A stretch of DNA of 64,000 nt from Neobacillus sp. YX16 (GCF_030123505.1 NZ_CP126115.1:1068001-1132000); one strand, 5' to 3'; shown: positions 20,182 to 30,230, numbered from the stretch's first letter. Made by a program: numbers and translations. The notes: generated by a model from the sequence alone, not told the origin.

Positions 20182-21000
20182 ATGAAGAAGTTTAAACTTC
20201 TAACAACGTTCTTGGTCATGGCTTTTATGTTAATGCTTACTGCATGTGGCTCGAGTGAAACAAGTGGTAATGGGGATGGCTCCGATAAGGAGAAAAAAAC
20301 TCTCCGTGTCGTAACGGATGCAGCGTACGCACCATTTGAATATCAGGATAAGGGTGAAATTGTAGGCTTTGATATTGACTTAATTAAAGCGGTTGCGAAA
20401 GAAGCAGGTTACGAAATTGACATTGCTCATACCGGGTGGGATCCAATTTTCGTAGAATTAGAAAAGAAAATTGCCGATATTGGTATTTCGTCGATTACCA
20501 TTAATGATGATAGAAAGAAAACATATGATTTCTCTGTACCATACTTCTTATCTACCAATAAGATTATGGTTCCAGAAGGCAGTGATATCAAAAGTGCAGA
20601 AGATTTGAAGGATAAAACTGTTGCTGTTCAAAACGCAACAACTGGTCAGGAAGCGGTTGAAGGTCTTCTTGGTAAAAACAGCAGTCAAATTAAAAAGTTT
20701 GAAAACAATAACTTAGCAATCCTTGAGCTTAAGGCTGGAGGTGCCGACGCGGTTGTTGCGGATAATACAGTAATTGAAGAATATGCAAAAAATAATCCAA
20801 ATGATAAATTTGTCATTATTGAAGATAAGGACGCATTTGCCCAAGAGTTCTACGGATTAATGTTTTCGAAGGGCAGTAAGATAAAAGCGGATTTCGATAA
20901 AGCGCTAAACGAAGTGTTTGATAATGGAACGTATGCAGAAATTTACAAGGAATGGTTTAAGGTAGATCCAGATGTGCAACTACTAAAAGACCAACAATAA
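20182..21000 (+). CDS. amino acid ABC transporter, substrate-binding lipoprotein
   Basis: The 272-residue protein is a family 3 periplasmic-type binding protein. It starts with a lipoprotein signal peptide ending in LMLTACGSS (lipobox Cys near 22), then a Gly/Ser linker, then LRVVTDAAYAPFEYQDKGEIVGFDIDL, the classic polar amino acid binding signature. It captures an amino acid outside the cell for the permease and ATPase that follow. The 299 bases upstream (19883-20181) are AT-rich promoter DNA with no further feature I can support. GGGGGATGGGAAA precedes the ATG. Confidence 0.93.
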   Translation: MKKFKLLTTFLVMAFMLMLTACGSSETSGNGDGSDKEKKTLRVVTDAAYAPFEYQDKGEIVGFDIDLIKAVAKEAGYEIDIAHTGWDPIFVELEKKIADIGISSITINDDRKKTYDFSVPYFLSTNKIMVPEGSDIKSAEDLKDKTVAVQNATTGQEAVEGLLGKNSSQIKKFENNNLAILELKAGGADAVVADNTVIEEYAKNNPNDKFVIIEDKDAFAQEFYGLMFSKGSKIKADFDKALNEVFDNGTYAEIYKEWFKVDPDVQLLKDQQ

Positions 21001-21006
21001 GAATGG

Positions 21007-21044
21007 AAATTGCGTAACTCTTGAAAACTAGAAGTTACGCAATT
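21007..21044 (+). terminator. hairpin between binding protein and permease genes
   Basis: AAATTGCGTAACT and AGTTACGCAATTT form a 13-bp perfect stem followed by TTGGTTTC. The T run is short, so it probably acts as a partial terminator or a 3'-end stabiliser that lets more binding protein be made than permease and ATPase. Confidence 0.75.
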
Positions 21045-21108
21045 TTTGGTTTCATACCTAGTCTTACATTATTTAACAGAAGGTTACGGATTTTTAGGGG
21101 GATTAATA

Positions 21109-21765
21109 ATGGATATTCAGTGGAGTATTTTAGCGGAATACGCACCTTTTTTTCTTAAAGGGACGCTGCTGACAATTGGACTATCGTTAGCTGGTATTTT
21201 AATAGGGACAATCCTTGGCTTGTTTATCGGGTTAGGAAAAATGATGAAAAATAAATTTCTATCATTTCCCTTTGGCGTGTATATCACTTTGTTCCGTGGT
21301 ACACCCATGCTCGTACAAATTATGTTAATTCATTTTGCGGTAGTACCGCTGTTTACAGGGGGAACAAATGGTATTGCTGCTGCGATTTTAACTCTGTCAT
21401 TAAACTCTGCTGCATACATAGCGGAAATCTTCCGTGCAGGAATTCAATCGATTGATAAAGGGCAGATGGAAGCAGCCCGTTCTCTCGGAATGACACATGT
21501 ACAAGCTATGCGTTATGTGATCCTTCCACAAGCGTTTAAGAGGATGATACCGCCGCTAGGTAATGAATTTATTGTTTTAATTAAAGAATCTTCTCTCGCT
21601 TCGTTAGTCGCAGCCCCGGAACTCATGTATTGGGGACGAGCCATGCAAGGTCAATATTTCCGTGTATGGGAGCCGTATATTACGGCAGCGCTTATTTACC
21701 TTGTATTAACGCTTTCTTTAAGTTACGTATTAAGCCGACTTGAAAGGAGACTAGCAACAGAATGA
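21109..21765 (+). CDS. amino acid ABC transporter, permease
   Basis: The 218-residue membrane protein belongs to the HisM/GlnP permease family. It has five or so membrane helices and the EAA loop [22 protein letters not shown], which contacts the ATPase; the N-terminal [10 protein letters not shown] is also typical. ATG 21109 follows GGGGGATTAATA and is better than an upstream frame start at 21046 that would lie in the hairpin region. The stop overlaps the start of the ATPase by four bases. Confidence 0.93.
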   Translation: MDIQWSILAEYAPFFLKGTLLTIGLSLAGILIGTILGLFIGLGKMMKNKFLSFPFGVYITLFRGTPMLVQIMLIHFAVVPLFTGGTNGIAAAILTLSLNSAAYIAEIFRAGIQSIDKGQMEAARSLGMTHVQAMRYVILPQAFKRMIPPLGNEFIVLIKESSLASLVAAPELMYWGRAMQGQYFRVWEPYITAALIYLVLTLSLSYVLSRLERRLATE

Positions 21766-22484
21766 TTGAAGTGAAAAATTTAAAAAAGTCTTTTGGAACC
21801 AATGTTGTACTAAAGGATATTAATGTAACTGTTAAGCCTCAAGAAGTTGTGGTTGTTATAGGTCCATCTGGATCAGGTAAATCTACTTTCCTCCGTTGTA
21901 TTAATCTTTTAGAATCCATTACGGATGGACATGTCTATATTGAAGGAACGGATATTACCGATAAAAAGTCAGATATCAATAAAGTACGTACAGAAGTAGG
22001 GATGGTTTTTCAACAGTTTAATCTGTTCCCACATAAAAAGGTTATCGAAAATATCATGCTTGCCCCAATGAAAGTCAGAAATACTTCCGCTCTTGAAGCT
22101 AGGAAAAAAGGTTTAGAGCTTTTAAGAAAAGTAGGTTTAGAGGATAAGGCAGAAGCGTATCCAGATTCTTTATCAGGCGGTCAAAAGCAGCGTGTCGCGA
22201 TTGCAAGAGCACTTGCGATGGAGCCGAAAATCATGCTGTTTGACGAACCAACCTCAGCCCTTGATCCGGAAATGGTCGGAGAGGTTTTGGAAGTTATGAA
22301 GCAGCTTGCTAAAGAAGGTATGACCATGGTGGTTGTTACACATGAAATGGGTTTTGCAAAGGAAGTAGGGGACCGCGTAATCTTTATGGACGGCGGGCTC
22401 ATAGTTGAAGAGAATGTTCCAAATGAATTATTTGATCATCCTATGGAAGAGCGAACCAAAGCCTTTTTGAGTAAGGTTTTATAA
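21762..22484 (+). CDS. amino acid ABC transporter, ATP-binding protein
   Basis: The 240-residue ATPase has Walker [14 protein letters not shown] (about residue 34), a Q-loop [11 protein letters not shown], the signature [19 protein letters not shown], Walker [15 protein letters not shown] and the switch His in [10 protein letters not shown]. This is the GlnQ/ArtM type. It overlaps the permease by ATGA and completes a three-gene importer for polar amino acids; the exact substrate is not evident. Confidence 0.95.
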   Translation: MIEVKNLKKSFGTNVVLKDINVTVKPQEVVVVIGPSGSGKSTFLRCINLLESITDGHVYIEGTDITDKKSDINKVRTEVGMVFQQFNLFPHKKVIENIMLAPMKVRNTSALEARKKGLELLRKVGLEDKAEAYPDSLSGGQKQRVAIARALAMEPKIMLFDEPTSALDPEMVGEVLEVMKQLAKEGMTMVVVTHEMGFAKEVGDRVIFMDGGLIVEENVPNELFDHPMEERTKAFLSKVL

Positions 22485-22493
22485 AAAAAAAGA

Positions 22494-22512
22494 GGGAGGC
22501 TCCCCGCCTCCC
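22494..22512. terminator. terminator, transporter operon / zinc-ribbon gene
   Basis: GGGAGGC-TCCCC-GCCTCCC with A8 before and TAATTTTTTG after. It lies between convergent genes and ends the ABC transporter operon; the zinc-ribbon gene stop is at its right arm. Confidence 0.85.
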
Positions 22513-22775
22513 TAATTTTTTGCCCATCTTTCAAGCTTGTCTGTATTTCTTGTTAATAATCCTGCAACAAACTTAGGCATTCCGAATTCAACAATTTTTT
22601 GTTTTACTCTTTCTTTCATTTCATCAACAGTTAGGTCTGGCTGGGTAAATTCACCGTTGATGTAGCAGTGGCTGCAATATTTTAGACTTTTTGAACCATC
22701 TTTTTCAGTTCCGCCGCCAAGTTCGTCTTTTGCTAATGGCATTCCGCAGCTTTGGCAATTTTTATAGGTTTTCAT
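22512..22775 (-). CDS. zinc-ribbon domain protein
   Basis: The 87-residue protein has two CxxC pairs, CQSCGMPL and YCSHCYINGEF, with GGGTEKDGSKSLK between, the pattern of the small putative zinc-ribbon family (PF12674-like). The C-terminal half is helical and charged (TVDEMKERVKQKIVEFGMPKFV). ATG 22775 follows AAGGAGTGG; a longer frame from 22820 has no ribosome-binding site and overlaps the next gene upstream. Function unknown. Confidence 0.8.
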   Translation of the reverse strand: MKTYKNCQSCGMPLAKDELGGGTEKDGSKSLKYCSHCYINGEFTQPDLTVDEMKERVKQKIVEFGMPKFVAGLLTRNTDKLERWAKN

Positions 22776-22791
22776 TATAAAACCACTCCTT

Positions 22792-23304
22792 TTACTTATT
22801 TTCAAAATCAAATACGTCAACGATTTTATCTGCTTTTATCCGGTTTTGGCAGAGTCTAAATAGTTGGTCGAAGAATTCCTTCACTTCGAAAGTAGAGGCA
22901 GGAACTTTTATTTGTAGGGTTGTTGAGCCAAACATTTGCCTAAAATAGGCTTTTCGTTGAATGTTTTTCCCATCACGTTTTAAAGGATTGTACTTCCATA
23001 CGATATGGGGGCTTCCATCTACTTTTTCAATTACTCTCAACTCCGCAGCTGTGGTTGATTTATTATGTAAGTAAATGACTAAATAATAGTTGTCATTGCG
23101 GTGCCAATCGATGAATAGAAAATAATAGCTGGTGTCGCTATCTATCCGAGTAACTTCAAAGCCTGCTAAGGTTTGTTTCCCATTTGTCCATTGATGAAAT
23201 CGTGGTAATGTTCCATTAACTGTTTCTATTTTTTTAATATCATAATTGGCAGGTCTAGAATTTTTTATCAAATCTGATAAATAAACGGCTTCGTCCTTTT
23301 CCAA
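22792..23304 (-). CDS. hypothetical protein, about 170 aa
   Basis: The start is taken as TTG 23304, seven bases behind AAAGGAG (MEKDEAVYLSDLIKNSRP at the N-terminus); the frame is open further to 23373 but has no site there. The protein is soluble, rich in aromatic residues, with predicted beta stretches (SYYFLFIDWHRNDNYYLVIYL) and a C-terminal helix. I recognise no family. It ends 16 bases before the zinc-ribbon gene and probably shares its transcript. Confidence 0.55.
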   Translation of the reverse strand: MEKDEAVYLSDLIKNSRPANYDIKKIETVNGTLPRFHQWTNGKQTLAGFEVTRIDSDTSYYFLFIDWHRNDNYYLVIYLHNKSTTAAELRVIEKVDGSPHIVWKYNPLKRDGKNIQRKAYFRQMFGSTTLQIKVPASTFEVKEFFDQLFRLCQNRIKADKIVDVFDFENK

Positions 23305-23546
23305 AGTGAATACTCCTTTTGGTAGATTGAATTCATTATACAGTGAAAGGGGATAAAAGTAGAAGCCTGCCAATTTAGAGCAATGTATTCAAATTGAAAT
23401 ATTACTGAAACCTTAATTAAAAAATTGTTTGGTAGAATCGATATAATTGGGACTAAAAATGAGTACATTGTTCGAATTGTATAGAGGAATAATTCTGCCT
23501 CTTTCCCATATGAATGCAAAGAAGTGGTGGTATTGGAGGGACGGTA

Positions 23547-26300
23547 ATGACGTTGGAAAGTCAGTTAATAAAAAAGTCTTATTATCAAATGTATATAAAT
23601 GAACATGAAAATGTACAGCCCATACGTGTGTTAGGTGACGCGTATCAGGAAGAACTTCAGAAGGATATGCCCGATTTAACGTCTGTACGCTTTGCACAAG
23701 GAGAAATCTATTTTCATAATCGGGATTTTGAGGCAGCTATTTTTAAATGGGAAAACGTTGTGGGGGAACTCGAGCTTTGGGCTAGGAAAAATATTGCCGA
23801 TGCCTATTTTGAAACAGGTCTTCTTTCAAATGCCGAGGACCTTTATCTGTCCATTGAAACAAATAATCCTACATTAAAGACAGAAGTGGCTTTGCAGTTG
23901 TTTTCTCTTTATATTGAACGAGGAAAGTCCGAGGCAGCAGTGGAAATTATCAAAAGAACAATCGATGCAAACCCCGATTATCCGAATGTGACTGCAATAG
24001 CCCGTGCTTATTTTGAGGAACAGCAGGATTGGGATCATGCAATTGAACTTGCGCTGAATGAAGCAAAACGAACGGGTTCACTTGAATGGTTTGATACAGT
24101 GAATTCATATGTCAAGAAAGGTGTAACCAAAAGTTTAAATCCAAATTATTTCTTACAAGGACTATTTGAATTATATGCCCTGGACCATCAGATGTTTGAA
24201 GAACTTACTGCGTCACTATGGAACAGCTATAAAAGTGAAGAGTACCATTTTACATGGCTAAAAGAATTAAATCATCTTCTATTGAATCTTGATATTAGCA
24301 CAAACAACCATTTCCAATTGCTATCAGATTTCCATTATGAAACGTATTTTGAATTAATAAATGGCAGCCAGACGATTAAAACACTAGAGGACCTTGTACC
24401 TGACTTATTAACAAATTGGCTGCGCTTATCAGTTCCTACGCATACGGTCTTAGTGTCAGCTGCGGTATTATCTTGGAATGAGCTTTTTCCAACAAGTATT
24501 AGTATGTCAATTGTTAATGTGGCTGAAAATCTTATTGGTGAAACAGAAAGTCATTTCAACGAATTAGAAGAATGTATAAATCTCTTTGAGTCCATTATTA
24601 GTTGGGCCAATAGTCAAGATATGGGTGAGAATAACCGCTTAAAATGGATGGTTCAGCAATTGAATGATTTTGATACCCATCACTTGTTGATTACTGGATT
24701 AAGTGGCAGCGGGAAGTCTTCCTTCATAAATACCATTCTAGGGGAAGAGATTCAGGATAGCCCCACGTCGTCGCTTGTTATGTTTAAGGACTTTGAGGAC
24801 TTAAATATTTATGAAATAACCGATCAAGAGACAGTAAAACTCGCAGATTTCACGCAATTTCAAGAGCGAATGGATCGTCGGCGAAATGCACTAGAATCGA
24901 TTATCGAATTTCAACAGCCTTTTCCATTATTGTATGAGCAGAAACTGGCATTAATTGAAACGCCTGGTCTAAAAGGCAGCCATCAAGATCGCTATGAAGT
25001 GCTGCAGTATCTTCAAATGGCAGATAGTTTATTATTTGTCTTAGATGCAAATGCTCCGTTTACAGATAAAGAGAAGGGGATTCTAACACAAATTCATGAA
25101 CTTGCTCCCGATATTCCCGTCCATTTTCTCTTGAATAAGATGGATACGATTGTTAATGAGCAGGAAGCAATAAGAATTTTCGACGAAACTAGGTCCAGGA
25201 TTCAGTCCTATTTACCTGAAGCACAGGTACTACCTTTTTCCTCTCAATATGAAAGTGGGCAGCAATTAGTCGAACTAAAGAGCTTTATTCAATCGGTAAA
25301 GAATAAAAGAAACATAGCCGATAAACGCTTGGCAAAGCTTTTATTTTTCATTCGAACAACTATTTCCAGGTTGTTGCAAAAGAGAATTGATGTTGAGAAT
25401 CAATTAATTGAGTCAGTTCGCTGGAACGAAGAAGTGGTGCTGAAGTTAAATGGAGCTCTTAATCAATTAAAGGACGCTGAGTCACAAAAGACAAAAGCAA
25501 TCACAAGGTCTTACCGCACCATAAAGGAATCCATTCAAAATGAAATTTCTATCGCAGTACCGAAAATACTGCAAGAATGTTCCGAGTTAATCAAAGAAGA
25601 CAGTAATATTAGTACAATTCATTTGGAGCTAAATGATGTGATGAACAATAGACTACAAGATTACTTGGAGCAAGAAGTAATGCCGAAATATTATACATCA
25701 CTTCAAGAATGGATTATCAATGGTAAAGAGGAATTTGAGCAAGGGCAGGCTTTTCTAAATGAAATGGCTGAAGGCTTAAATAGTTTGTATGGAGAAGAGC
25801 GAATTAACACAGAATGTGACTTTAAAGTGTTGGATGATTGGCGTCGGGATACGGATAGAATGACGAGCCGGTTCCAATTAGAAAAGGTAAATATCTTACT
25901 TCGCAATACTCCATCACAATTTTTATTGAAAAGCGCAGGGAAGTTATTTGGGGCAATATCCCAAAATAAAGCCATGCTGTACAGTAAATACAAGGCTTTT
26001 GTGAAAAATGATAGCTATTCTGAACCAACTGAGGTCGTGATTGAACGCTTCTTCCAACAATTCGAGCTATTTGAAAAATCTTTAGAACGAGACATTACAA
26101 TGTTTTTCAGACAGCCATTGAAGGTCCTTAATGAAGCAATCGAGGAAGCACTGTCTCAAATAACCACAAATCAAGATATACTGAAAAAGATGAATACAAA
26201 CCCGGAAATGTTCCGCGATCCGTTGACACTATTTGAAGTTAGACTACGTCAATTTGAATGGACGACAATAGCAGGCAAGGGTGTTCAAACGATTTATTAA
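23547..26300 (+). CDS. TPR-containing dynamin-like GTPase
   Basis: The 917-residue protein has an N-terminal half of TPR-like helical repeats (residues about 30-200, with FETGLLSNAEDLYLSIE and YIERGKSEAAVEIIKR). A GTPase domain follows: P-loop GLSGSGKSSFINTIL from residue 384, G3 as ETPGLKG (Glu instead of Asp), and G4 as LNKMD at 529-533. A long helical C-terminal region (from about 600) with the layout of a dynamin stalk ends the chain. Bacterial dynamin-like proteins act on membranes; a role in membrane repair or phage defence is possible but not shown. ATG 23547 follows GGAGGG. Confidence 0.8.
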   Translation: MTLESQLIKKSYYQMYINEHENVQPIRVLGDAYQEELQKDMPDLTSVRFAQGEIYFHNRDFEAAIFKWENVVGELELWARKNIADAYFETGLLSNAEDLYLSIETNNPTLKTEVALQLFSLYIERGKSEAAVEIIKRTIDANPDYPNVTAIARAYFEEQQDWDHAIELALNEAKRTGSLEWFDTVNSYVKKGVTKSLNPNYFLQGLFELYALDHQMFEELTASLWNSYKSEEYHFTWLKELNHLLLNLDISTNNHFQLLSDFHYETYFELINGSQTIKTLEDLVPDLLTNWLRLSVPTHTVLVSAAVLSWNELFPTSISMSIVNVAENLIGETESHFNELEECINLFESIISWANSQDMGENNRLKWMVQQLNDFDTHHLLITGLSGSGKSSFINTILGEEIQDSPTSSLVMFKDFEDLNIYEITDQETVKLADFTQFQERMDRRRNALESIIEFQQPFPLLYEQKLALIETPGLKGSHQDRYEVLQYLQMADSLLFVLDANAPFTDKEKGILTQIHELAPDIPVHFLLNKMDTIVNEQEAIRIFDETRSRIQSYLPEAQVLPFSSQYESGQQLVELKSFIQSVKNKRNIADKRLAKLLFFIRTTISRLLQKRIDVENQLIESVRWNEEVVLKLNGALNQLKDAESQKTKAITRSYRTIKESIQNEISIAVPKILQECSELIKEDSNISTIHLELNDVMNNRLQDYLEQEVMPKYYTSLQEWIINGKEEFEQGQAFLNEMAEGLNSLYGEERINTECDFKVLDDWRRDTDRMTSRFQLEKVNILLRNTPSQFLLKSAGKLFGAISQNKAMLYSKYKAFVKNDSYSEPTEVVIERFFQQFELFEKSLERDITMFFRQPLKVLNEAIEEALSQITTNQDILKKMNTNPEMFRDPLTLFEVRLRQFEWTTIAGKGVQTIY

Positions 26301-26304
26301 TAAT

Positions 26305-26329
26305 AAAGGGTGCCCAATGGGCACCCTTT
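26305..26329. terminator. bidirectional terminator
   Basis: AAAGGGTGCCC-AAT-GGGCACCCTTT between the convergent GTPase and DUF1761 genes, with A and T flanks on both sides. Confidence 0.85.
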
Positions 26330-26333
26330 ATCA

Positions 26334-26741
26334 TTATACAAAAGCAGCAATAATAATGCCCATAACCGTCAAGGCGACTATATGATAACCTGCACTAATG
26401 AAGAATAACGTGTAGTTGCGGCTCTCAAAGAAGGTAGGGGATAATTCTCTAAACGCAGCGATTAGACCAATTAGAAATCCAAATAAAGCCCCATCTAGTA
26501 TGGTTACCGTATCTAATAACTGAATAAATAAGGAAAGGACAACTGCAGTGAAAATCCCTCCGAGTGTGGTTAATCCATAACCTACGTAAGCTCCCTTGGG
26601 ATCGATATCCTCCATTTTCTTGCCTAATGCTCTAACCCAAATGTTAGAAAAAAGAACAGGAGAATACCAGAGTGCTCCAATGACCATATTCGCGACTACA
26701 GCTAAAATGATGGCTAATATACTGACATTACTAAAATCCAT
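26334..26741 (-). CDS. DUF1761 family membrane protein
   Basis: The 135-residue protein has four membrane helices. The N-terminal NMVIGALWYSPVLFSNIW is the hallmark of DUF1761, and the later GALFGFLIGLIAAFRELSPTFFE fits too. The function of the family is unknown. It is a single gene, with GGGGTAAATAAA before ATG and a shared terminator behind. Confidence 0.85.
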   Translation of the reverse strand: MDFSNVSILAIILAVVANMVIGALWYSPVLFSNIWVRALGKKMEDIDPKGAYVGYGLTTLGGIFTAVVLSLFIQLLDTVTILDGALFGFLIGLIAAFRELSPTFFESRNYTLFFISAGYHIVALTVMGIIIAAFV

Positions 26742-26872
26742 TTTATTTACCCCTTATAATTTTCTGTGTATTCGGTGAATTATACCATGATACCTCGACT
26801 AAAACAAAAGACTCTTTTAAATTATTGCCCCTAAGAAATAGCTGTCCCTTTAAAATAGAGCAGCTCTAAATC

Positions 26873-27811
26873 TTACATTCCCTTTTCTTCAATTAGTTTA
26901 AGTAATAAATCAGGTCGATTGGTCAATATACCATCTGCACCTGCATCAATAAGTTTTTCCATTGTGTCTGGATCATCAATGGTCCAATAATGGATTTCCA
27001 TTCCGAGCCGATGTGCCCCATCGATTAATCTTTGATCAGTTAAATCAAAGCCGCTGTCTTCCACTGGGATTTGAAAAGCATCAACGTGTGGTACATAAAG
27101 ATTACGTAAAAGGAATTTATGGGTAACCACAAAATTCTTAACCTCTTGTCTTCCGGCTGAAAGGGCTACTCGACCTTTTGCATACTTATCAAATGTCTTA
27201 AGAATTTCTTGGTCAAAGGAACCGATTAATACCTTTTCTTCCATTTGGTAATCTTCAATTAGATTCCACAATTTAGACGCAATTTCCTCGATTCTTTCAG
27301 GGGGATTGTCATCTTTAATTTCTATTTCAATCTTCATATCATTGAAGTTTTGAAACATTTCCTCAACTGTCGGAATATAGACACCCTTACCACGAAAATT
27401 ATGATTGCCTTCTAGATTTTTAAAATGATAGCCTGCATCTAGCTCTTGAATTTCTGCTAAAGTAAAGTCTTCAACCTGTCCCTTACCATTGGTTGTCCGG
27501 TCAACACTTGCATCATGAATCGTAACTAAGTGACCATCCTTTGTAATATGTATATCTGTTTCGAGGACATCCACTCCCATATTAGCTGCATTCTGAAAGG
27601 ATGCCATGGTATTTGAAGGTGCTAACAGTTCACCGCCTTGGTGGGCTATGACCAATGGTCGAGTATGTTTAAAAAAGCTTTTCTGTTTGATTTGTTTAAC
27701 TGGAAATAAATTAATGACTAACAGGAAAATGAGTAGGGCAGATACTATCAGCTTTATAGATAGAAATATAGTGTTCTTTCTCCTTGCCTTTTTTACTGTG
27801 ACATGTTGCAT
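26873..27811 (-). CDS. glycerophosphodiester phosphodiesterase, membrane-anchored
   Basis: The 312-residue protein has one N-terminal membrane helix (residues about 15-37) and an outside GDPD domain. IAHQGGELLAPSNTMASFQNA and VLETDIHITKDGHLVTIHDASVDRTTNG carry the catalytic His and the metal ligands (ETD, HD), and EIEIKD further on is the third metal motif. The C-terminal IHYWTIDDPDTMEKLIDAGADGILTNRPD is also canonical. It splits glycerophosphodiesters to an alcohol and glycerol-3-phosphate, or acts on teichoic acid material. AGGAGCAG lies upstream of the ATG. Confidence 0.9.
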   Translation of the reverse strand: MQHVTVKKARRKNTIFLSIKLIVSALLIFLLVINLFPVKQIKQKSFFKHTRPLVIAHQGGELLAPSNTMASFQNAANMGVDVLETDIHITKDGHLVTIHDASVDRTTNGKGQVEDFTLAEIQELDAGYHFKNLEGNHNFRGKGVYIPTVEEMFQNFNDMKIEIEIKDDNPPERIEEIASKLWNLIEDYQMEEKVLIGSFDQEILKTFDKYAKGRVALSAGRQEVKNFVVTHKFLLRNLYVPHVDAFQIPVEDSGFDLTDQRLIDGAHRLGMEIHYWTIDDPDTMEKLIDAGADGILTNRPDLLLKLIEEKGM

Positions 27812-27826
27812 ATGACTGCTCCTCTA

Positions 27827-28789
27827 CTAATAGCCTTTTGAATAATCAACTAGATTAACAGAAGGCTGGTTACCTGAAATATAGTTTTGTAGGTTCGGGA
27901 TAAGAATATTTTCAATAACCCGTTGATTATAATGCTCCGTTGAACCAGAGGTGTGCGGGGTAATAATCACATTTTCCATTTCCCATAAAGGACTATCAAC
28001 TGTTAATGGTTCTTGTTCAAACACATCTAAACCGGCACCAGCAATTTGTCCCCTCTGTAAAGCGGAAATCAAATCTCCTTCTACCACGATTTCGCCACGT
28101 CCAATATTAATAAAGAATGCTGAAGATTTCATGAGGTCGAATTGTTTGGCGCCGAATAAGCGATTGGTTTCTTTCGTTAGCGGCAGAGTGACCACCACAT
28201 AATCACACTTGGGAAGAACTGCATCTAATTGATTGGTGGTGAACATTTCATCAACAAATTCCTGTTGTTTTCCTGAATGACGAACGCCAAGGACCTTCAT
28301 TCCAAAAGCTTTTGCAATTTTTGCTGCTTCTTTGCCGATGGTCCCAACACCTATAATTCCAACAGTTTTTTCGTGCATTTCTAACTTCATATCAGAATGA
28401 TGCCATTTTCTTTCTCGCTGGTTTTTTACATATGTATGAATCTTTCTCGTTAAGCTAAGCATTAATGCATAAATGGTCTCGGATATAGGATAAGCGTGCA
28501 CGCCATTAGCACTCGTTACGGTAATATTTCTCGATTCCAGCGTTTCAAGCGGCAAGCTATCTACACCGGCACTCCAGGTTTGAAGCCACTTAAGCTTTGA
28601 ATGGGGCGTGAGACAATCTTTCTCTATCCCTTTTTTCCAGCCGGCGATGATTTCAGCATCATGTATATGCTCCTGCCAAATCTCTCTATCTTTTCCTATA
28701 ATGATAGTCCAATCTGGGATAATTTCTTTTATTTGATCGATAAGATTTTGTTCTAATGGATGAGTGATGACGATTTTTCTCTTTTGCAT
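27827..28789 (-). CDS. D-2-hydroxyacid dehydrogenase family protein
   Basis: The 320-residue protein is an NAD-dependent D-isomer 2-hydroxyacid dehydrogenase. VGIIGVGTIGKEAAKIAKAFGMKVLG is the GxGxxG dinucleotide fold, INIGRGEIVVEGDLISALQ the second signature (catalytic Arg region), AGLDVFEQEPL the Glu, and ITPHTSGSTEHY the catalytic His. The substrate (glyoxylate, hydroxypyruvate or another keto acid) is not clear. GGAGGAAATAT precedes ATG. The phosphodiesterase start is 16 bases after its stop, so the two may be one transcript. Confidence 0.9.
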   Translation of the reverse strand: MQKRKIVITHPLEQNLIDQIKEIIPDWTIIIGKDREIWQEHIHDAEIIAGWKKGIEKDCLTPHSKLKWLQTWSAGVDSLPLETLESRNITVTSANGVHAYPISETIYALMLSLTRKIHTYVKNQRERKWHHSDMKLEMHEKTVGIIGVGTIGKEAAKIAKAFGMKVLGVRHSGKQQEFVDEMFTTNQLDAVLPKCDYVVVTLPLTKETNRLFGAKQFDLMKSSAFFINIGRGEIVVEGDLISALQRGQIAGAGLDVFEQEPLTVDSPLWEMENVIITPHTSGSTEHYNQRVIENILIPNLQNYISGNQPSVNLVDYSKGY

Positions 28790-28992
28790 ATATTTCCTCC
28801 ATTTGGATTTCGATTGCTACTATTCATGATACCGGAATTTACTGAAAAATGATAACAGTTATACAAGGGAAGTGCTGAATAATAAATGATTTTTTATTTA
28901 TCTTTTAAGGTGTTCTATGCTATTATTTAGTGATGCGAAATAATCTGAATTACCCCAATAATCGGTATGAAGATAGTTAGAGAGGTGTATCC

Positions 28993-30177
28993 TTGAAAGA
29001 GCGTTTGTGGACTAAATCTTTTGTTATGTTAATGGTTGGGAATCTATTTGTGTTTATGTCTTTTCAAATGCTTATACCTACGTTACCGCCCTATATTAAA
29101 TCCATAGGTGCAAGTGGGTTAGAAATTGGTCTTGTGACGGCGTTGTTTTCGATCGGTGCTGTGTTCATTAGACCGTTTATTGGACATATGCTCGAATACA
29201 AGCAAAGGAAATCACTTGTATTAATTGGAGCCGTCATTCTTTTAGTTATCACTATTCTTTATCCAATATCAAGAATTGTCATGATATTCCTGTTAATCCG
29301 ATTTGTGCATGGTCTTGCTTGGGGTTGGTCTACAACCGTGAATGGTACAGCGGCGGTCGATGTCATTCCATTTTCTAGGCTTGGTGAAGGAATGGGCTAT
29401 TTTGGGCTTTCAACCACAATTGGTTTCATTATTGCCCCTAGTCTAGGAATTTTCTTATATAATGTTACCTCCTTTACTAATCTCATTATTATTTCAGGCA
29501 TATTAGGTTTTATTTCTGTAGTCCTGCTTGCACTTGTAAGATACCAAACACCTGAAGCCGTATTAAAAACAAAAAAGGAAAATCTTAAATTTTCCTACCT
29601 GGGTTCACTAGTGGAGAAATCAAGCTGGTACCCATCTTTAATTACCCTCATTATTTGTCTTGGTTATGGTTCAGTCTCAACCTTTATCGTTATCTTTGGG
29701 GAAGAAAGAGGCATTGACCAAATCTTTTTATTTTATATTCTTAATGCCATTGTTTCTACGTTGGCTAGACCGTTTGCAGGAAAGTTGTTTGATGAAAAAG
29801 GGCCAATCGGCATGGTCTATTTCTGTATTTTGGCTACCTTTGTTGGGTTGTGGGTCCTTTCGTATGCACAAACCAATTTCATGATTGCTATAGCGGGCGG
29901 ATTGTTTGGACTCGGTTTTGGCTGCGCATTACCAACCTTGCAATCCTGGACCTTATCCATGACACCCGAAAATCGAAGAGGTGTGGCAAATGGAATGTTC
30001 TTTTCATCGCTTGATTTAGGGATTGGCTTAAGCGGGATTATCTTCGGTACAATAGCACAATTCACTGATACTGCTAATCTCTTTCGTATAAGCAGTTTGT
30101 TTCTAATAGTTGCCATCATTTTAACAGTGATAGAGGTGCGGAAAAAAAGAGCCACTCCAAAGGAAAGTACAATATAA
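28993..30177 (+). CDS. MFS transporter
   Basis: The 394-residue protein has twelve hydrophobic helices. GLEIGLVTALFSIGAVFIRPFIGHMLEYKQRKSLVLIG is the loop 2-3 region (a variant of GxxxDxxGRR), and the second half repeats it as NAIVSTLARPFAGKLFDEKG. This is the YfcJ/YhhS-like group of drug or metabolite exporters; substrate unknown. The start is TTG with AGAGGTG upstream. It is divergent from the dehydrogenase gene with about 200 bases between. Confidence 0.85.
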   Translation: MKERLWTKSFVMLMVGNLFVFMSFQMLIPTLPPYIKSIGASGLEIGLVTALFSIGAVFIRPFIGHMLEYKQRKSLVLIGAVILLVITILYPISRIVMIFLLIRFVHGLAWGWSTTVNGTAAVDVIPFSRLGEGMGYFGLSTTIGFIIAPSLGIFLYNVTSFTNLIIISGILGFISVVLLALVRYQTPEAVLKTKKENLKFSYLGSLVEKSSWYPSLITLIICLGYGSVSTFIVIFGEERGIDQIFLFYILNAIVSTLARPFAGKLFDEKGPIGMVYFCILATFVGLWVLSYAQTNFMIAIAGGLFGLGFGCALPTLQSWTLSMTPENRRGVANGMFFSSLDLGIGLSGIIFGTIAQFTDTANLFRISSLFLIVAIILTVIEVRKKRATPKESTI

Positions 30178-30181
30178 AAAG

Positions 30182-30218
30182 AAGGTCAGTTCCCTCAAAA
30201 CTATGAGGGTCTGACCTT
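30182..30218. terminator. bidirectional terminator
   Basis: AAGGTCAG-TT-CCCTCA-AAACTA-TGAGGG-T-CTGACCTT followed by a T run, between the convergent MFS and SGNH hydrolase genes. Confidence 0.85.
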
Positions 30219-30230
30219 TTTTTATTTAAA

